The translations under genes and the position numbers were made by a program. Under the pieces are notes generated by a model that saw only the letters and a program-made list of their open reading frames with translations, had not been told where the DNA came from and made no database searches. Source: Natronospira bacteriovora (GTDB lineage: Bacteria > Pseudomonadota > Gammaproteobacteria > Natronospirales > Natronospiraceae). From it: a stretch of 64,000 nt of DNA. Within the stretch, counting starts at the first letter, position 1; every line of letters starts with the position of its first letter. The stretch covers positions 124,001 to 188,000 of the forward strand of contig NZ_JAVDDT010000005.1 in assembly GCF_030848495.1 (NCBI RefSeq), in the 5' to 3' direction. This document shows positions 1 to 8,166 of this stretch, piece after piece.

Positions 1-354
1 GTGACTGCCGCCTTCCAGCTCCAGACGCATCAGACCGGTGGCCCCCTGGGTACGCAGAATGGCCACGGTATCGGCGCGCACGGGGGCCTGCTCGTCCAGG
101 TCCAGCACAATGCGCACCCGCGAGGGATGATCCGGATCCAGAGACAGGGCTCGCACCTTGCCCACCGGCACCCCCTGCAGGAGCACCGTGGAATTCTCGT
201 TCAGGCCGGAAACCGGCTCATCAAGATAGACCAGATAGGGTTGGGTATCTCCCTGTCGCAGTTCGCCGGCAATCCACAGCCCCAGCAGAACGGCCGCGGC
301 CGCGAACAGCACCACGAACAGGCCGGTCAGGGTGTAGTTGGCTCGGGTTTCCAT
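1..354 (-). CDS. mlaD: MlaD-type MCE-domain lipid-binding protein (C-terminus outside window)
   Basis: Reading leftwards from an ATG at 352-354, the frame stays open to the window edge, so only about 118 N-terminal residues are present. It begins with a short cytoplasmic end and one membrane anchor (residues about 8-28, rich in V, L and A), followed by the start of an MCE domain with the typical stretch PVSGLNENSTVLLQGVPVGK. MCE proteins anchored in the inner membrane form hexameric rings that ferry phospholipids across the periplasm. The start lies 2 bases after the stop of the ATPase gene, so it is the third gene of the permease-ATPase-MCE operon. Function is assigned from family and context; the substrate is inferred. 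Confidence 0.85.
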   Translation of the reverse strand, partial: METRANYTLTGLFVVLFAAAAVLLGLWIAGELRQGDTQPYLVYLDEPVSGLNENSTVLLQGVPVGKVRALSLDPDHPSRVRIVLDLDEQAPVRADTVAILRTQGATGLMRLELEGGSH

Positions 355-356
355 TG

Positions 357-1136
357 TCAGCTTGCCTCCTGCTTGCGTCGATCGGAGAAATAGTCGGCTA
401 CCTCCGGGATCTCCGACTGACTCATTTCAGCCACCGGCCCCTGTGCCAGTACGCGACCCCGACCCAGAAAGACCACCTGGTGGGTGATCTGCCAAAGGGC
501 ATCCAGGTCATGAGTCACCATCACCACGGTCAGACCCAGCAGTTCGCTGAGTTCCCGGATCAGCTCGTCGAAGGCGGCGGCATTGACCGGGTCAAGACCG
601 GCGGTCGGCTCGTCCAGAAACAGAATGTCCGGATCCATGATCAGGGCCCGGGCCAGGGCAGCTCGCTTGATCATGCCGCCACTGAGTTCGTCACTGTAAA
701 GCCCGGCGGCCGACGGCGGCAGGCCGGCCATTTTCAGCTTGATCAGGGCCAGTTCCTCGATTACCGCTCCTGACAGGGCGGTGTGCTCGCGCAGGGGCAG
801 AGCAATGTTTTCCAGCACCGTCAGTCCACCGAAGAGGGCGCCATGTTGGAAGAGCATGCCGATGCGGCGCCGACGCCGGCGCAGTTCGGCCTCGCCCACG
901 CCCACCATCTCCTGTCCGAAAAGACGGACGCTGCCGGCCTGGGGTTCGCGCAGGGCCAGCAGAGTGCGCAGAAGCACGGTCTTGCCGGCCCCGCTGCCAC
1001 CGACCAGACCCACCGTCGTACCCGCCGGGATCTCCAGATCCAGGCCGTCATGAACCGTGAGATCGCCGAGACGATTCACCAGCCCGCGAACCTGAATCGC
1101 CGGCGAGACCGTCTTGTCTGTCGTCCGCTCACTCAT
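357..1136 (-). CDS. mlaF: MlaF-like ABC transporter ATP-binding protein
   Basis: The 259-residue protein has a Walker A motif (GGSGAGKT), the ABC signature LSGGMIKR and a Walker B/D-loop ending FLDEPTAGLDP, followed by the H-loop VTHD. LSGGM in place of LSGGQ is typical of the Mla family ATPases. It would energise phospholipid transport between the two membranes with the MlaE-like permease and the MCE protein. The ATG at 1134-1136 overlaps the permease stop codon (ATGA), indicating translational coupling. A longer upstream reading is open in the same frame but lies inside the permease gene and has no family similarity, so I use this start. Confidence 0.93.
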   Translation of the reverse strand: MSERTTDKTVSPAIQVRGLVNRLGDLTVHDGLDLEIPAGTTVGLVGGSGAGKTVLLRTLLALREPQAGSVRLFGQEMVGVGEAELRRRRRRIGMLFQHGALFGGLTVLENIALPLREHTALSGAVIEELALIKLKMAGLPPSAAGLYSDELSGGMIKRAALARALIMDPDILFLDEPTAGLDPVNAAAFDELIRELSELLGLTVVMVTHDLDALWQITHQVVFLGRGRVLAQGPVAEMSQSEIPEVADYFSDRRKQEAS

Positions 1137-2242
1137 CACAGGCCCAGGATGTTGAATAGAATGGAGAAGGCGGCATTGATAACGATCACCGCAAAGATGG
1201 CCTGGACCACCGCCGTGGTGGTGGCGCGCCCTACCCCCTCGGCACCCCGCTGCACCCGCAAGCCCTGTCGGCAACCAATGATGGCGATGACCGCGGCAAA
1301 CACCGGAGCCTTGGCCAGCCCCAGCCACAGGTGGCGAACCCCCATGCCCTGGGGCAGGCGGTTGAAAAATTCCACCAGGCCCTGGTCGTAGGTCATCCAG
1401 GTCACCAGCACGCCGCCGAGAATGCCAGCCAGACCGGACAGGACGGTCAGCAGCGGCAGGGCAATCAGCAGGGCAAGGAGCTTGGGCAGGACCATCATGT
1501 CGAAGGGACTGATGCCCAGTGTGCGCAGGGCATCGATTTCCTCGTTGATCTTCATGGTGCCGAGCTGGGCAGCGAATGACGAAGCCGTGCGCCCGGCCAC
1601 CACGATGGCCACGATCAGCGGCCCCAGTTCCCTCAGGATGGTGGAGGTCAGAAGCTCCGGCAGAAACAGAGTGGCACCATAGGTTTCCAGCCCGCTGCGC
1701 AGCTGGTAGGCGATGACCATGCCGACCAGGAAGCTGAGCAGCGCCACGATGGGCACCGCATAGAGACCAGCCTGCTCCAGCTCATTGACCAGGCGACGAC
1801 CGCGAAAGGTCCAGGGGCGCAGCAGGCGCGGCAGCAGTTCGCTGGCCGCCTCGCCCACAAAGGCCAGAAAACCGCGAAATTCCTGAACGTGCTCGATGCT
1901 GCGTTGCCCGATGACGGAGAGCAGGCCATCCCGGCGTGTCGATCGCGTTTGCGGACGATGAACCTGGCTGGCCAGGTGAATCAGGCGGCGATGGGCATCA
2001 CCGGCATCAAGCTGGATGGGCACGCCGGCCGCCTCGGCCCGTTCGATCAGCCGTTGCAGCAGGCGGGCCCCGGCCAGATCCAGGCTGTCCACGTCCCGGG
2101 TACGCAGGGTCAGGGCGGCGTGACCCGACAGGCGCAGGGCCTCCAGTTCGGACTCCACGGACGCCACCGCCGGCAATCGCCACTGGCCCCGGCAGTCCAG
2201 CGTCTCCCCCCGCAGTTGAATTCCGGCCTCCACGCCCCACAT
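1136..2242 (-). CDS. mlaE: MlaE-family lipid ABC permease with N-terminal STAS-like domain
   Basis: The C-terminal 260 residues are an MlaE/YrbE permease: several hydrophobic helices and the family stretch LTSTILRELGPLIVAIVVAG followed by GTMKINEEIDALRTLG. The first ~100 residues (after MWGVEAGIQLRGE) resemble a STAS domain, so a MlaB-like regulatory domain may be fused to the permease instead of being encoded separately as in E. coli. The ATG at 2242 follows a GGGA-rich stretch; an in-frame TTG at 2287 would add 15 residues. It is the first gene of the operon and is divergent from the MotA-like gene, so the 2243-2398 gap should hold both promoters. Confidence 0.9.
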   Translation of the reverse strand: MWGVEAGIQLRGETLDCRGQWRLPAVASVESELEALRLSGHAALTLRTRDVDSLDLAGARLLQRLIERAEAAGVPIQLDAGDAHRRLIHLASQVHRPQTRSTRRDGLLSVIGQRSIEHVQEFRGFLAFVGEAASELLPRLLRPWTFRGRRLVNELEQAGLYAVPIVALLSFLVGMVIAYQLRSGLETYGATLFLPELLTSTILRELGPLIVAIVVAGRTASSFAAQLGTMKINEEIDALRTLGISPFDMMVLPKLLALLIALPLLTVLSGLAGILGGVLVTWMTYDQGLVEFFNRLPQGMGVRHLWLGLAKAPVFAAVIAIIGCRQGLRVQRGAEGVGRATTTAVVQAIFAVIVINAAFSILFNILGL

Positions 2243-2398
2243 GCTCCCTGTCCCGGACGCTGAAACCACAGCGCCATCAGCTGGCAATGAAAGTCGCCTA
2301 GTCTAGCAGCCTGTCCCGGGCTTCGCCCCTTGTCTCCGACCATGGGAGCGGACAGACTGAACACTCACAAAGCCGGACGCGATAATGGAGGAGACAAG

Positions 2399-3547
2399 GT
2401 GCGCAACCCCAGTCGTGTGATGATCTGGATGGCGGTCTTCCTGATGGCCGTGGCCGTGGTCTGCCTGCTCCTGCTGGAACCCCTGCAACTCGCCTTCCAG
2501 GCCAACCCCATCTTCAACGGCCTGATCCTCGCGGTACTGGCGGTGGGCATCCTGATCAACTTCCGCCAGGTACTCATCCTGCAACCGGAACAACAGTGGA
2601 TCCAGCGTTTCCGGCAAAGCGGCGGAAAAGCGCGTCCCAAGATTCCCCGCACCCGCATCCTCGGCTCCATGGCACGGCTGCTGACCGGTCGCGATGGCCA
2701 GAACTTCAGCCTCTCGACCCTTTCCCTGCGCACCCTGCTGGACGGGGTGCGCTCACGCCTGGATGAATCCCGTGACCTATCCCGCTACTTCATTGGGCTG
2801 CTGGTCTTCCTCGGCCTGCTGGGCACCTTCTGGGGCCTGCTGGATACCCTGCGCGCCGTGGGCCAGGTCATCTCCGGGCTGTCCATCGAGGATCGCAGTG
2901 CCACCGCCTTCTTCGAGGAACTCAAGACCGGCCTGGAAGCCCCGCTGGGTGGCATGGGCACGGCGTTTTCCTCCTCCCTCTTCGGCCTGGCCGGGGCCGT
3001 GGTACTGGGCTTCATCGACCTGCAGGCCGCCACGGCCCAGAACCGCTTCTTCAATGACCTGGAAGAATGGCTGTCGGGACAGACCCGACTTAGCAGTGGC
3101 GCGCTGGCCGGTGGCGAGGACGCCTCGGTACCGGCCTACATCCAGGCCCTGCTGGAGCAGACGGCGGATTCCCTGGAACAGCTGCAGCGCATGATGCAGC
3201 GTTCCGAGGAAGACCGGCGCGCGGCTGACAGTCGCCTGGCGGAACTGGCCGGTGAACTGGCACGCCTGGCCGAACAGAGTCAGAGCGAACGCAAGGGCCT
3301 GACTGCCCTGACCCGCAGCCAGAGCGAGCTGCGTCCCATCCTCGAGCGCCTGGCCGACAGCCAGGAACAGCAGGGCCGGCAGGATGCGGACATGGGCGAA
3401 TCCCTGACCCGCCTGGCCCGGGCCACCGAACAGCTGCAGCAGGAGCTGGGCCGGGACCGGGAGCAGACCCTGACCACCCTGCGCGAGGAACTGCGGCTGT
3501 TGACCCGGACCCTGGCCAATCAGGGCCGTGGCAGCGGGGAGTCCTGA
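2399..3547 (+). CDS. MotA/TolQ/ExbB-like proton-channel protein with long coiled-coil tail
   Basis: A 382-residue inner-membrane protein with four hydrophobic helices: two near the N-terminus, one around GLLVFLGLLGTFWGLL and one around SSSLFGLAGAVVLGF. The last two have the look of the MotA/ExbB channel core. From about residue 230 the chain is charged and helical (runs of E, R, Q, L), so a long cytoplasmic coiled coil is likely. The GTG start at 2399 is preceded by GGAGGAG; a TTG at 2330 is also open but lacks such a site. The next gene starts 3 bases after this stop and encodes an OmpA/MotB-like partner. Such pairs form ion-driven stator-type complexes; no flagellar, Tol or Zorya effector gene lies nearby, so the driven machine is unknown. 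Confidence 0.8.
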   Translation: MRNPSRVMIWMAVFLMAVAVVCLLLLEPLQLAFQANPIFNGLILAVLAVGILINFRQVLILQPEQQWIQRFRQSGGKARPKIPRTRILGSMARLLTGRDGQNFSLSTLSLRTLLDGVRSRLDESRDLSRYFIGLLVFLGLLGTFWGLLDTLRAVGQVISGLSIEDRSATAFFEELKTGLEAPLGGMGTAFSSSLFGLAGAVVLGFIDLQAATAQNRFFNDLEEWLSGQTRLSSGALAGGEDASVPAYIQALLEQTADSLEQLQRMMQRSEEDRRAADSRLAELAGELARLAEQSQSERKGLTALTRSQSELRPILERLADSQEQQGRQDADMGESLTRLARATEQLQQELGRDREQTLTTLREELRLLTRTLANQGRGSGES

Positions 3548-3550
3548 TCC

Positions 3551-4660
3551 ATGCATGGCAGTAGCCGCCGGGGGCGCAGCAGCTTCGATATCTGGCCGGG
3601 CTTCGTGGACGTACTGGCCACCATCCTGCTGGTGTTCGTCTTCGTGCTCCTGTTCTTCGTGGTGGCCCAGTTCTATCTCAGCGACACCCTGCGTGACCGC
3701 GACCGCAGCCTGGAGGCGCTGGAATCGGAAGTGGCTCAGCTGGCCGAGACGCTGTCCATGGAACGGCGCGAGCGGCGGCAACTGGAGGGGCGCGTGCGCG
3801 ACCTGGACCAGGCGCTGGCCGCCAGCCTGCTGCGCGAGGAGACCCTGCAGACCGAACTGGCGGTGAGTGAAACCACCCGCGAGCGGCTCGCCGCCGCGCT
3901 GGAAGAAGAGCAGACCGCCCTCGAGGCGCGCGAGACCGAACTGGCCGAACGCGGCGAACGCCTGGCGGTGGTGGAACAGCGACTGCGGGAAACCGAAAGC
4001 GCCCTGGCCACGGAGGAAGCCCTGTCCGCGGAGGCCCGGGCACGGGTCGCTGCCCTGCAGGACGACATCCGCGCCTTGCGTGAACAGCTGACGGCCCTGT
4101 CACAGGCCCTGGACATCGCCGAAGCCACCGCCACGGTGCAGCGGGCCGAGATCGCCGAGCTGGGTGAACGCCTGAACCTGGCCCTGGCCCGCCGGGTGGA
4201 GGAGCTGGATCGTTATCGTTCGGAGTTCTTCGGCCGCCTGCGTGAAGCCCTGGCGGATGTGGAGGAAATCGAGATCGTCGGCGACCGTTTCCGCTTTCAG
4301 TCGGAACTGTTTTTCGAATCCGCTTCGGCGGACATCGGCCCGGCCGGCCGTGAAACCCTGGATCGCCTGGCCGAGACCTTCGAACGCATCAGCGAACGGA
4401 TACCGGAGGAAATCGACTGGGTGCTGCAGGTGGAAGGCCATACCGACCGCCGCCCCATTCGCACCGAGGCCTTCCCCTCCAACTGGGAGCTGTCCACCAC
4501 CCGGGCCCTGAACATCGTTCATTACCTGTCACGCCAGGGCCTGCCCGAACACCGCCTGGCCGCCGCCGGTTTTGGCGAACATCAACCCGTGGATGAGAGA
4601 AACACCCCGGAGGCCTGGGCCCGCAACCGACGCATCGAGCTGCGCCTGACCAATCGCTAG
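3551..4660 (+). CDS. OmpA/MotB-like peptidoglycan-binding partner with central coiled coil
   Basis: The 369-residue protein has a short cytoplasmic end, one transmembrane helix (about residues 20-45) preceded by an acidic residue in FVDVLATILLVF, which sits where MotB and ExbD carry their proton-conducting aspartate. A charged helical region of roughly 170 residues follows, then a C-terminal OmpA-like domain with the peptidoglycan-binding pattern VEGHTDRRPI, LSTTRALNIVHYL and ARNRRIELRL. A GGGGAG site lies just upstream of the ATG. It pairs with the MotA/ExbB-like protein directly upstream. The very long spacer between membrane helix and OmpA domain is longer than in MotB. Confidence 0.85.
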   Translation: MHGSSRRGRSSFDIWPGFVDVLATILLVFVFVLLFFVVAQFYLSDTLRDRDRSLEALESEVAQLAETLSMERRERRQLEGRVRDLDQALAASLLREETLQTELAVSETTRERLAAALEEEQTALEARETELAERGERLAVVEQRLRETESALATEEALSAEARARVAALQDDIRALREQLTALSQALDIAEATATVQRAEIAELGERLNLALARRVEELDRYRSEFFGRLREALADVEEIEIVGDRFRFQSELFFESASADIGPAGRETLDRLAETFERISERIPEEIDWVLQVEGHTDRRPIRTEAFPSNWELSTTRALNIVHYLSRQGLPEHRLAAAGFGEHQPVDERNTPEAWARNRRIELRLTNR

Positions 4661-4878
4661 CGCAGACAGTTGCCCCGGTGAGGCACCTGCAGGTGCTCGG
4701 GCACGCCACCCATGGGCATGAAGCGGGGAATGCCGGAGCCCGGCTGGCAACGGTAGTACTCGTTGGCGACCTTGTCGCGACTGTCGTCGACCAGGCCCGG
4801 ATGCTCATGCATGGACAGGCCCGTCTGGGCGCAGCCTGCCAGCCACAGAAGCGCCAACAGCAGAATGACGGATTTCAT
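4657..4878 (-). CDS. Small predicted lipoprotein, unknown function
   Basis: A 73-residue protein with a lipoprotein signal peptide: charged start, hydrophobic core and lipobox LAGC, giving a mature protein of about 58 residues that begins with a lipidated Cys. Two further cysteines (YRCQ and near the end, NCLR) could form a disulfide. The stop codon overlaps the convergent OmpA-like gene by four bases. I do not recognise a family. The signal peptide supports a real gene despite the small size; its position next to an envelope motor pair is suggestive only. Confidence 0.6.
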   Translation of the reverse strand: MKSVILLLALLWLAGCAQTGLSMHEHPGLVDDSRDKVANEYYRCQPGSGIPRFMPMGGVPEHLQVPHRGNCLR

Positions 4879-4994
4879 GCCTCACCCTCCTCACGGCACC
4901 GGCAATGCCTTTTCGACCGTGCGAGGCGGGCGTTGGTTTCCACAACGGGCGGCTGAATCGCCTGCACGTTCCACCCGAGCACTCAGCGCAGTGA

Positions 4995-6389
4995 TCAGCG
5001 GCCTGTCGAATTCCCGCGTGCATGGCCGATCAGGGCGATGGCCAGGGCAATGAAGAACGGCAGCAGACGCTCCACGGCGTTTCCGGGCGCGTCCGGGAAG
5101 AAACTGATCAGGATGGTCAGGCCGGCACCGCTGACCATGGCGGCCAGACGCCAGGCGCCGGACACCCCGCCCCGCCAGAGCAGAACAAGCAGCAGGGGCC
5201 CGAAGCCGTTGCCCAGCACCTGCCAGGCGAACAGCACCCGATTGAAGATGGTATCGGGCACGAACAGGGCGAGCACGGCCGCCGCCAGGCCGAGCAGCAC
5301 CACCACCGCCCGATCCAGTCTCACCGAATGCCGGCCCCGGTAAAGGTCATGACTGACCGAGCCGCTGGCCACCAGCAGCTGGCTGTCGGCGGTGGACATG
5401 ATGGCCGCCAGCACCCCGCCGGTAATGATGCCCCCGATCACCGCCGGCAGCAGGGAGACACTCAACTCCAGCAGCACCGACTCGTGATCCGCCAGCTCCG
5501 GCAACAGGACACGGCCGCTCCAGCCCAGAATCACCATGCCAATGTAGATCAGGGTGGCCCAGATCAGTGCCACATTGCGGGCGATTCGGATCTCGCCGGC
5601 CGAGCGCAGCGCCATGAAGCGGTTCACCACGTGGGGCTGGCCGGGATAGCCCAGACCAATGCCGAACAGACCAGCCACGAAAACCATGGCCAGCATCAGT
5701 CCCGGCTGGTCCACGAGCCTCAGCAGGCCAGGGTCGCCCTGGGCCTGCAGCCCGGCCCACAGCTCGGCTGGACCGCCCACGGCGGCGAGCGCCACATAGG
5801 GCAGAATCAGTGCTACCACCAGCATCATCGCCCCCTGCAGTGCATCGGTGGCGCTGGCTGCCCAGAAGCCCCCGAGAAAGACATAGAGAATGACGATGAT
5901 GGCGCCGACGATGATGGCCGTGCTGCTTGTCACCGGTGCCGCCGTGGCAATGGCGGTACCCGCACCCTGGAACTGGGCGGCCACGTAGAGGGTGAAGCAG
6001 AAGAGAATGAGCCCGGCCCCGATGACGCGAAGGCTGCGGCGCATGGCCGGCGTGCAGCCCTGGGAAAGAAAGTCCACCAGAGTCAGGGCCTGGTTGTCAT
6101 GACTCTGGCGATGCAGTCGCGGGGCCACCAGGAACCAATTGATGGCAAATCCCGAAACGACGGCGGGAATCAGCCACACCGCCTGCAGGCCCCACAGCCA
6201 GGCGGCACCACTCATGCCCAGCAGGGTCCAGACCGAGGACGAACTGGCCGAAGCACTCAGGGACGCCACCACCGGCCCGAGACGACGACCAGCCAGATGG
6301 AAATCCGCACTGTCATCCACCCGCTGCCGTGCCCAGATTCCAATGCCCAGCAATACCACCAGGTACACGATCAGCGTGACAAGAACCAT
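4995..6389 (-). CDS. Sodium:solute symporter (SSS family)
   Basis: The 464-residue membrane protein has about 13 hydrophobic segments and the SSS/PutP-like pattern ADFHLAGRRLGPVVASLSAS near the first loop, plus GYPGQPHVVNRFMALRS in the middle, a conserved SSS stretch. Members use the Na+ gradient to import proline, pantothenate, choline, acetate or other solutes; the substrate cannot be read here. The ATG at 6389 follows GGGGAG with a five-base spacer; a GTG six bases upstream is less likely. It is divergent from the PAS-GGDEF gene. The 116-base gap downstream (4879-4994) shows nothing recognisable. Confidence 0.88.
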   Translation of the reverse strand: MVLVTLIVYLVVLLGIGIWARQRVDDSADFHLAGRRLGPVVASLSASASSSSVWTLLGMSGAAWLWGLQAVWLIPAVVSGFAINWFLVAPRLHRQSHDNQALTLVDFLSQGCTPAMRRSLRVIGAGLILFCFTLYVAAQFQGAGTAIATAAPVTSSTAIIVGAIIVILYVFLGGFWAASATDALQGAMMLVVALILPYVALAAVGGPAELWAGLQAQGDPGLLRLVDQPGLMLAMVFVAGLFGIGLGYPGQPHVVNRFMALRSAGEIRIARNVALIWATLIYIGMVILGWSGRVLLPELADHESVLLELSVSLLPAVIGGIITGGVLAAIMSTADSQLLVASGSVSHDLYRGRHSVRLDRAVVVLLGLAAAVLALFVPDTIFNRVLFAWQVLGNGFGPLLLVLLWRGGVSGAWRLAAMVSGAGLTILISFFPDAPGNAVERLLPFFIALAIALIGHARGNSTGR

Positions 6390-6546
6390 GCCCACTCCCC
6401 ATCTGGATTCACGGAATCAGCCGGCAATGTAGCAGCACCGGCCTGGCCCCCGCCAGCGAAGGAGGATGATTCACCTTGCAAAGGCGGGTACTATCGACCC
6501 ATCGATAGGCATCCGGCCCACCCGCCTCAGGGGAGCAACTTGCAGG

Positions 6547-8160
6547 GTGAGCGACACTGATCCACAGACTGAAATGTTCCGGCAGATGTTTCACGGCAGC
6601 CTGGCCATCAAGCTGCTGGTGGATCCCGATTCGGGCGCCATCCTGGATGCCAATTACGCGGCACTGCGGTTCTATGGATTCAGCCGCGAACAGCTCCTTG
6701 CACTGCGCGTCATTGATCTCAACACCCTGTCTGAGACTCAGGTTCGTGCCGAAATGCGGGCGGCCCGGGATGCACGACGGAACTGCTTCCAGTTCCAGCA
6801 CCGCCTAGCCGGCGGTGAAATCCGTGACGTGGAAGTCTACAGTTCACCCCTGACCCTCCAGGGCAAGACCCGTCTGCTGTCCATCATTCACGATGTCACC
6901 GCCCGTAACGATCAGGAACGGGAACTGAGTGTGTTGAGCGACATCGTCGCCAACCTGCCGGTGGGCATCTACCGCAGCCAGGTCGAGGACGGTGGCCGCT
7001 TTCTTTCCGTCAACCCGGAGATGGTTCGCCTCACCGAGGCGGAATCGGAAGCAGAACTGCTGGCCACACCCGCCTCCAGGCTGTATGCCAATGAAGGAGA
7101 CCGGGCGGCCTTCGTGGCGCGCATGAAGGCGGCCGATGACTGGCACAGCGAGAATGTGCGCCTGCGCACCCTGCGGGGGAATATTCGCACCTTCCGCGTC
7201 ACCGTTCGGCAACGCCAGGGGGAAGACGGCACGGCCTTCATTGACGGCATCACCGAAGACATCACCCGCCTGGAAGCAGCCGAGCAGTCCCGCGAGCAGC
7301 TTTACGAGATCATTGACGCCACCCCGGCCATTGTCGGCATCAGCGCCCCGGATGGCCGTCTGATCTATCTGAACCGGGCCGGGCGCCGCGTCCTGGGCCT
7401 GGGTCCGAACGATCCCCTGAGCGACTACCGCCCCCGCCGGGTGCATACCGAAGAATCCTTCCGGACCCTGGTTGAGGTTGCCCTGCCTACCGCCATGGAG
7501 GAGGGCTGCTGGGTCGGTGAGATGAGCTTCTCCAGCGCGAATGGCGAGCTCATCCCGGTTCAGACCACCCTGATTGCCCACAAGGATGCCGATGGCCAGC
7601 TGCTGCGCGTGTCGGCCGTTTCCATCGATGTCAGCTCCCAGAAGCGGCGTCAGCAGGTGCTGGAGCAGATGGCTTTCCGCGACTCCCTGACCGGTCTGCT
7701 CAACCGACGTGGCTTCATGCGTGCCCTCAAGGACACCCTCGACGATGCCCGCAGCCACCGCATGCCCCTCTCCATCGTCATGCTGGATCTGGATCATTTC
7801 AAACCCATCAACGACCGTCACGGCCATGACGTGGGCGACGAGATCCTGCGCAAGCTGGCCCCCCTCCTGTCCGGGCGACGACGCAGTGACGACCTGGTCG
7901 GCCGCCTGGGGGGCGAGGAGTTCGGCATCATCCTGCCGGGTGCAGAACGGGAGAATGCCGTCGCCATCGCCGAGGACATTCGGGAAAGGGTCGCCGCCAC
8001 GGAATTCCAGACCCGCGCCGGGACACTCCGGATCACCCTGAGTGGCGGTGTCACCAGCTTCACCGACCGTCGCGAGTCCGGCCCCACGCTGCTGCGCCGC
8101 GCCGACGCCGCCCTTTACGACGCCAAGGCCGCCGGCCGCAACTGCGTTCACTGGCGCTAG
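6547..8160 (+). CDS. PAS-domain diguanylate cyclase (active GGEEF, I-site present)
   Basis: A 537-residue soluble protein with three PAS-like domains (roughly residues 10-125, 130-245 and 250-365; the first contains DANYAALRFYGFSREQL) and a C-terminal GGDEF domain. The active-site motif is GGEEF at about residue 455, preceded by RSDD at the inhibitory I-site position, so the enzyme should make c-di-GMP from GTP and be product-inhibited. There is no signal peptide or membrane helix. The GTG at 6547 follows GGGGAG; an ATG at 6466 is open but has no ribosome site. Its last 125 coding bases occur again, perfectly, at 10342-10466, and the present stop (HWR-TAG) differs from the duplicate (HWRQ-TAA). 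Confidence 0.92.
   Translation: MSDTDPQTEMFRQMFHGSLAIKLLVDPDSGAILDANYAALRFYGFSREQLLALRVIDLNTLSETQVRAEMRAARDARRNCFQFQHRLAGGEIRDVEVYSSPLTLQGKTRLLSIIHDVTARNDQERELSVLSDIVANLPVGIYRSQVEDGGRFLSVNPEMVRLTEAESEAELLATPASRLYANEGDRAAFVARMKAADDWHSENVRLRTLRGNIRTFRVTVRQRQGEDGTAFIDGITEDITRLEAAEQSREQLYEIIDATPAIVGISAPDGRLIYLNRAGRRVLGLGPNDPLSDYRPRRVHTEESFRTLVEVALPTAMEEGCWVGEMSFSSANGELIPVQTTLIAHKDADGQLLRVSAVSIDVSSQKRRQQVLEQMAFRDSLTGLLNRRGFMRALKDTLDDARSHRMPLSIVMLDLDHFKPINDRHGHDVGDEILRKLAPLLSGRRRSDDLVGRLGGEEFGIILPGAERENAVAIAEDIRERVAATEFQTRAGTLRITLSGGVTSFTDRRESGPTLLRRADAALYDAKAAGRNCVHWR
8033..8157 (+). repeat. Copy 1 of perfect 125-bp direct repeat (3' end of GGDEF gene)
   Basis: By eye, these 125 bases are identical without a mismatch to 10342-10466. 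This copy is the live 3' end of the diguanylate cyclase gene. The two copies have the same orientation, 2309 bp apart, and bracket the CPBP protease gene and the low-GC secreted-protein gene. Confidence 0.95.
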
Positions 8161-8166
8161 GGAACC

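Noticed and set aside
357-1391. Long plus-strand frames over the Mla genes and similar long antisense frames throughout
   Set aside because: High-GC DNA leaves antisense frames open; their products have no domains, while the opposite strand encodes recognisable families.
2399-4660. Zorya anti-phage defence system
   Set aside because: Only a ZorAB-like pair is seen; no ZorC, ZorD or ZorE gene lies on either side (Mla transport genes and a lipoprotein do).
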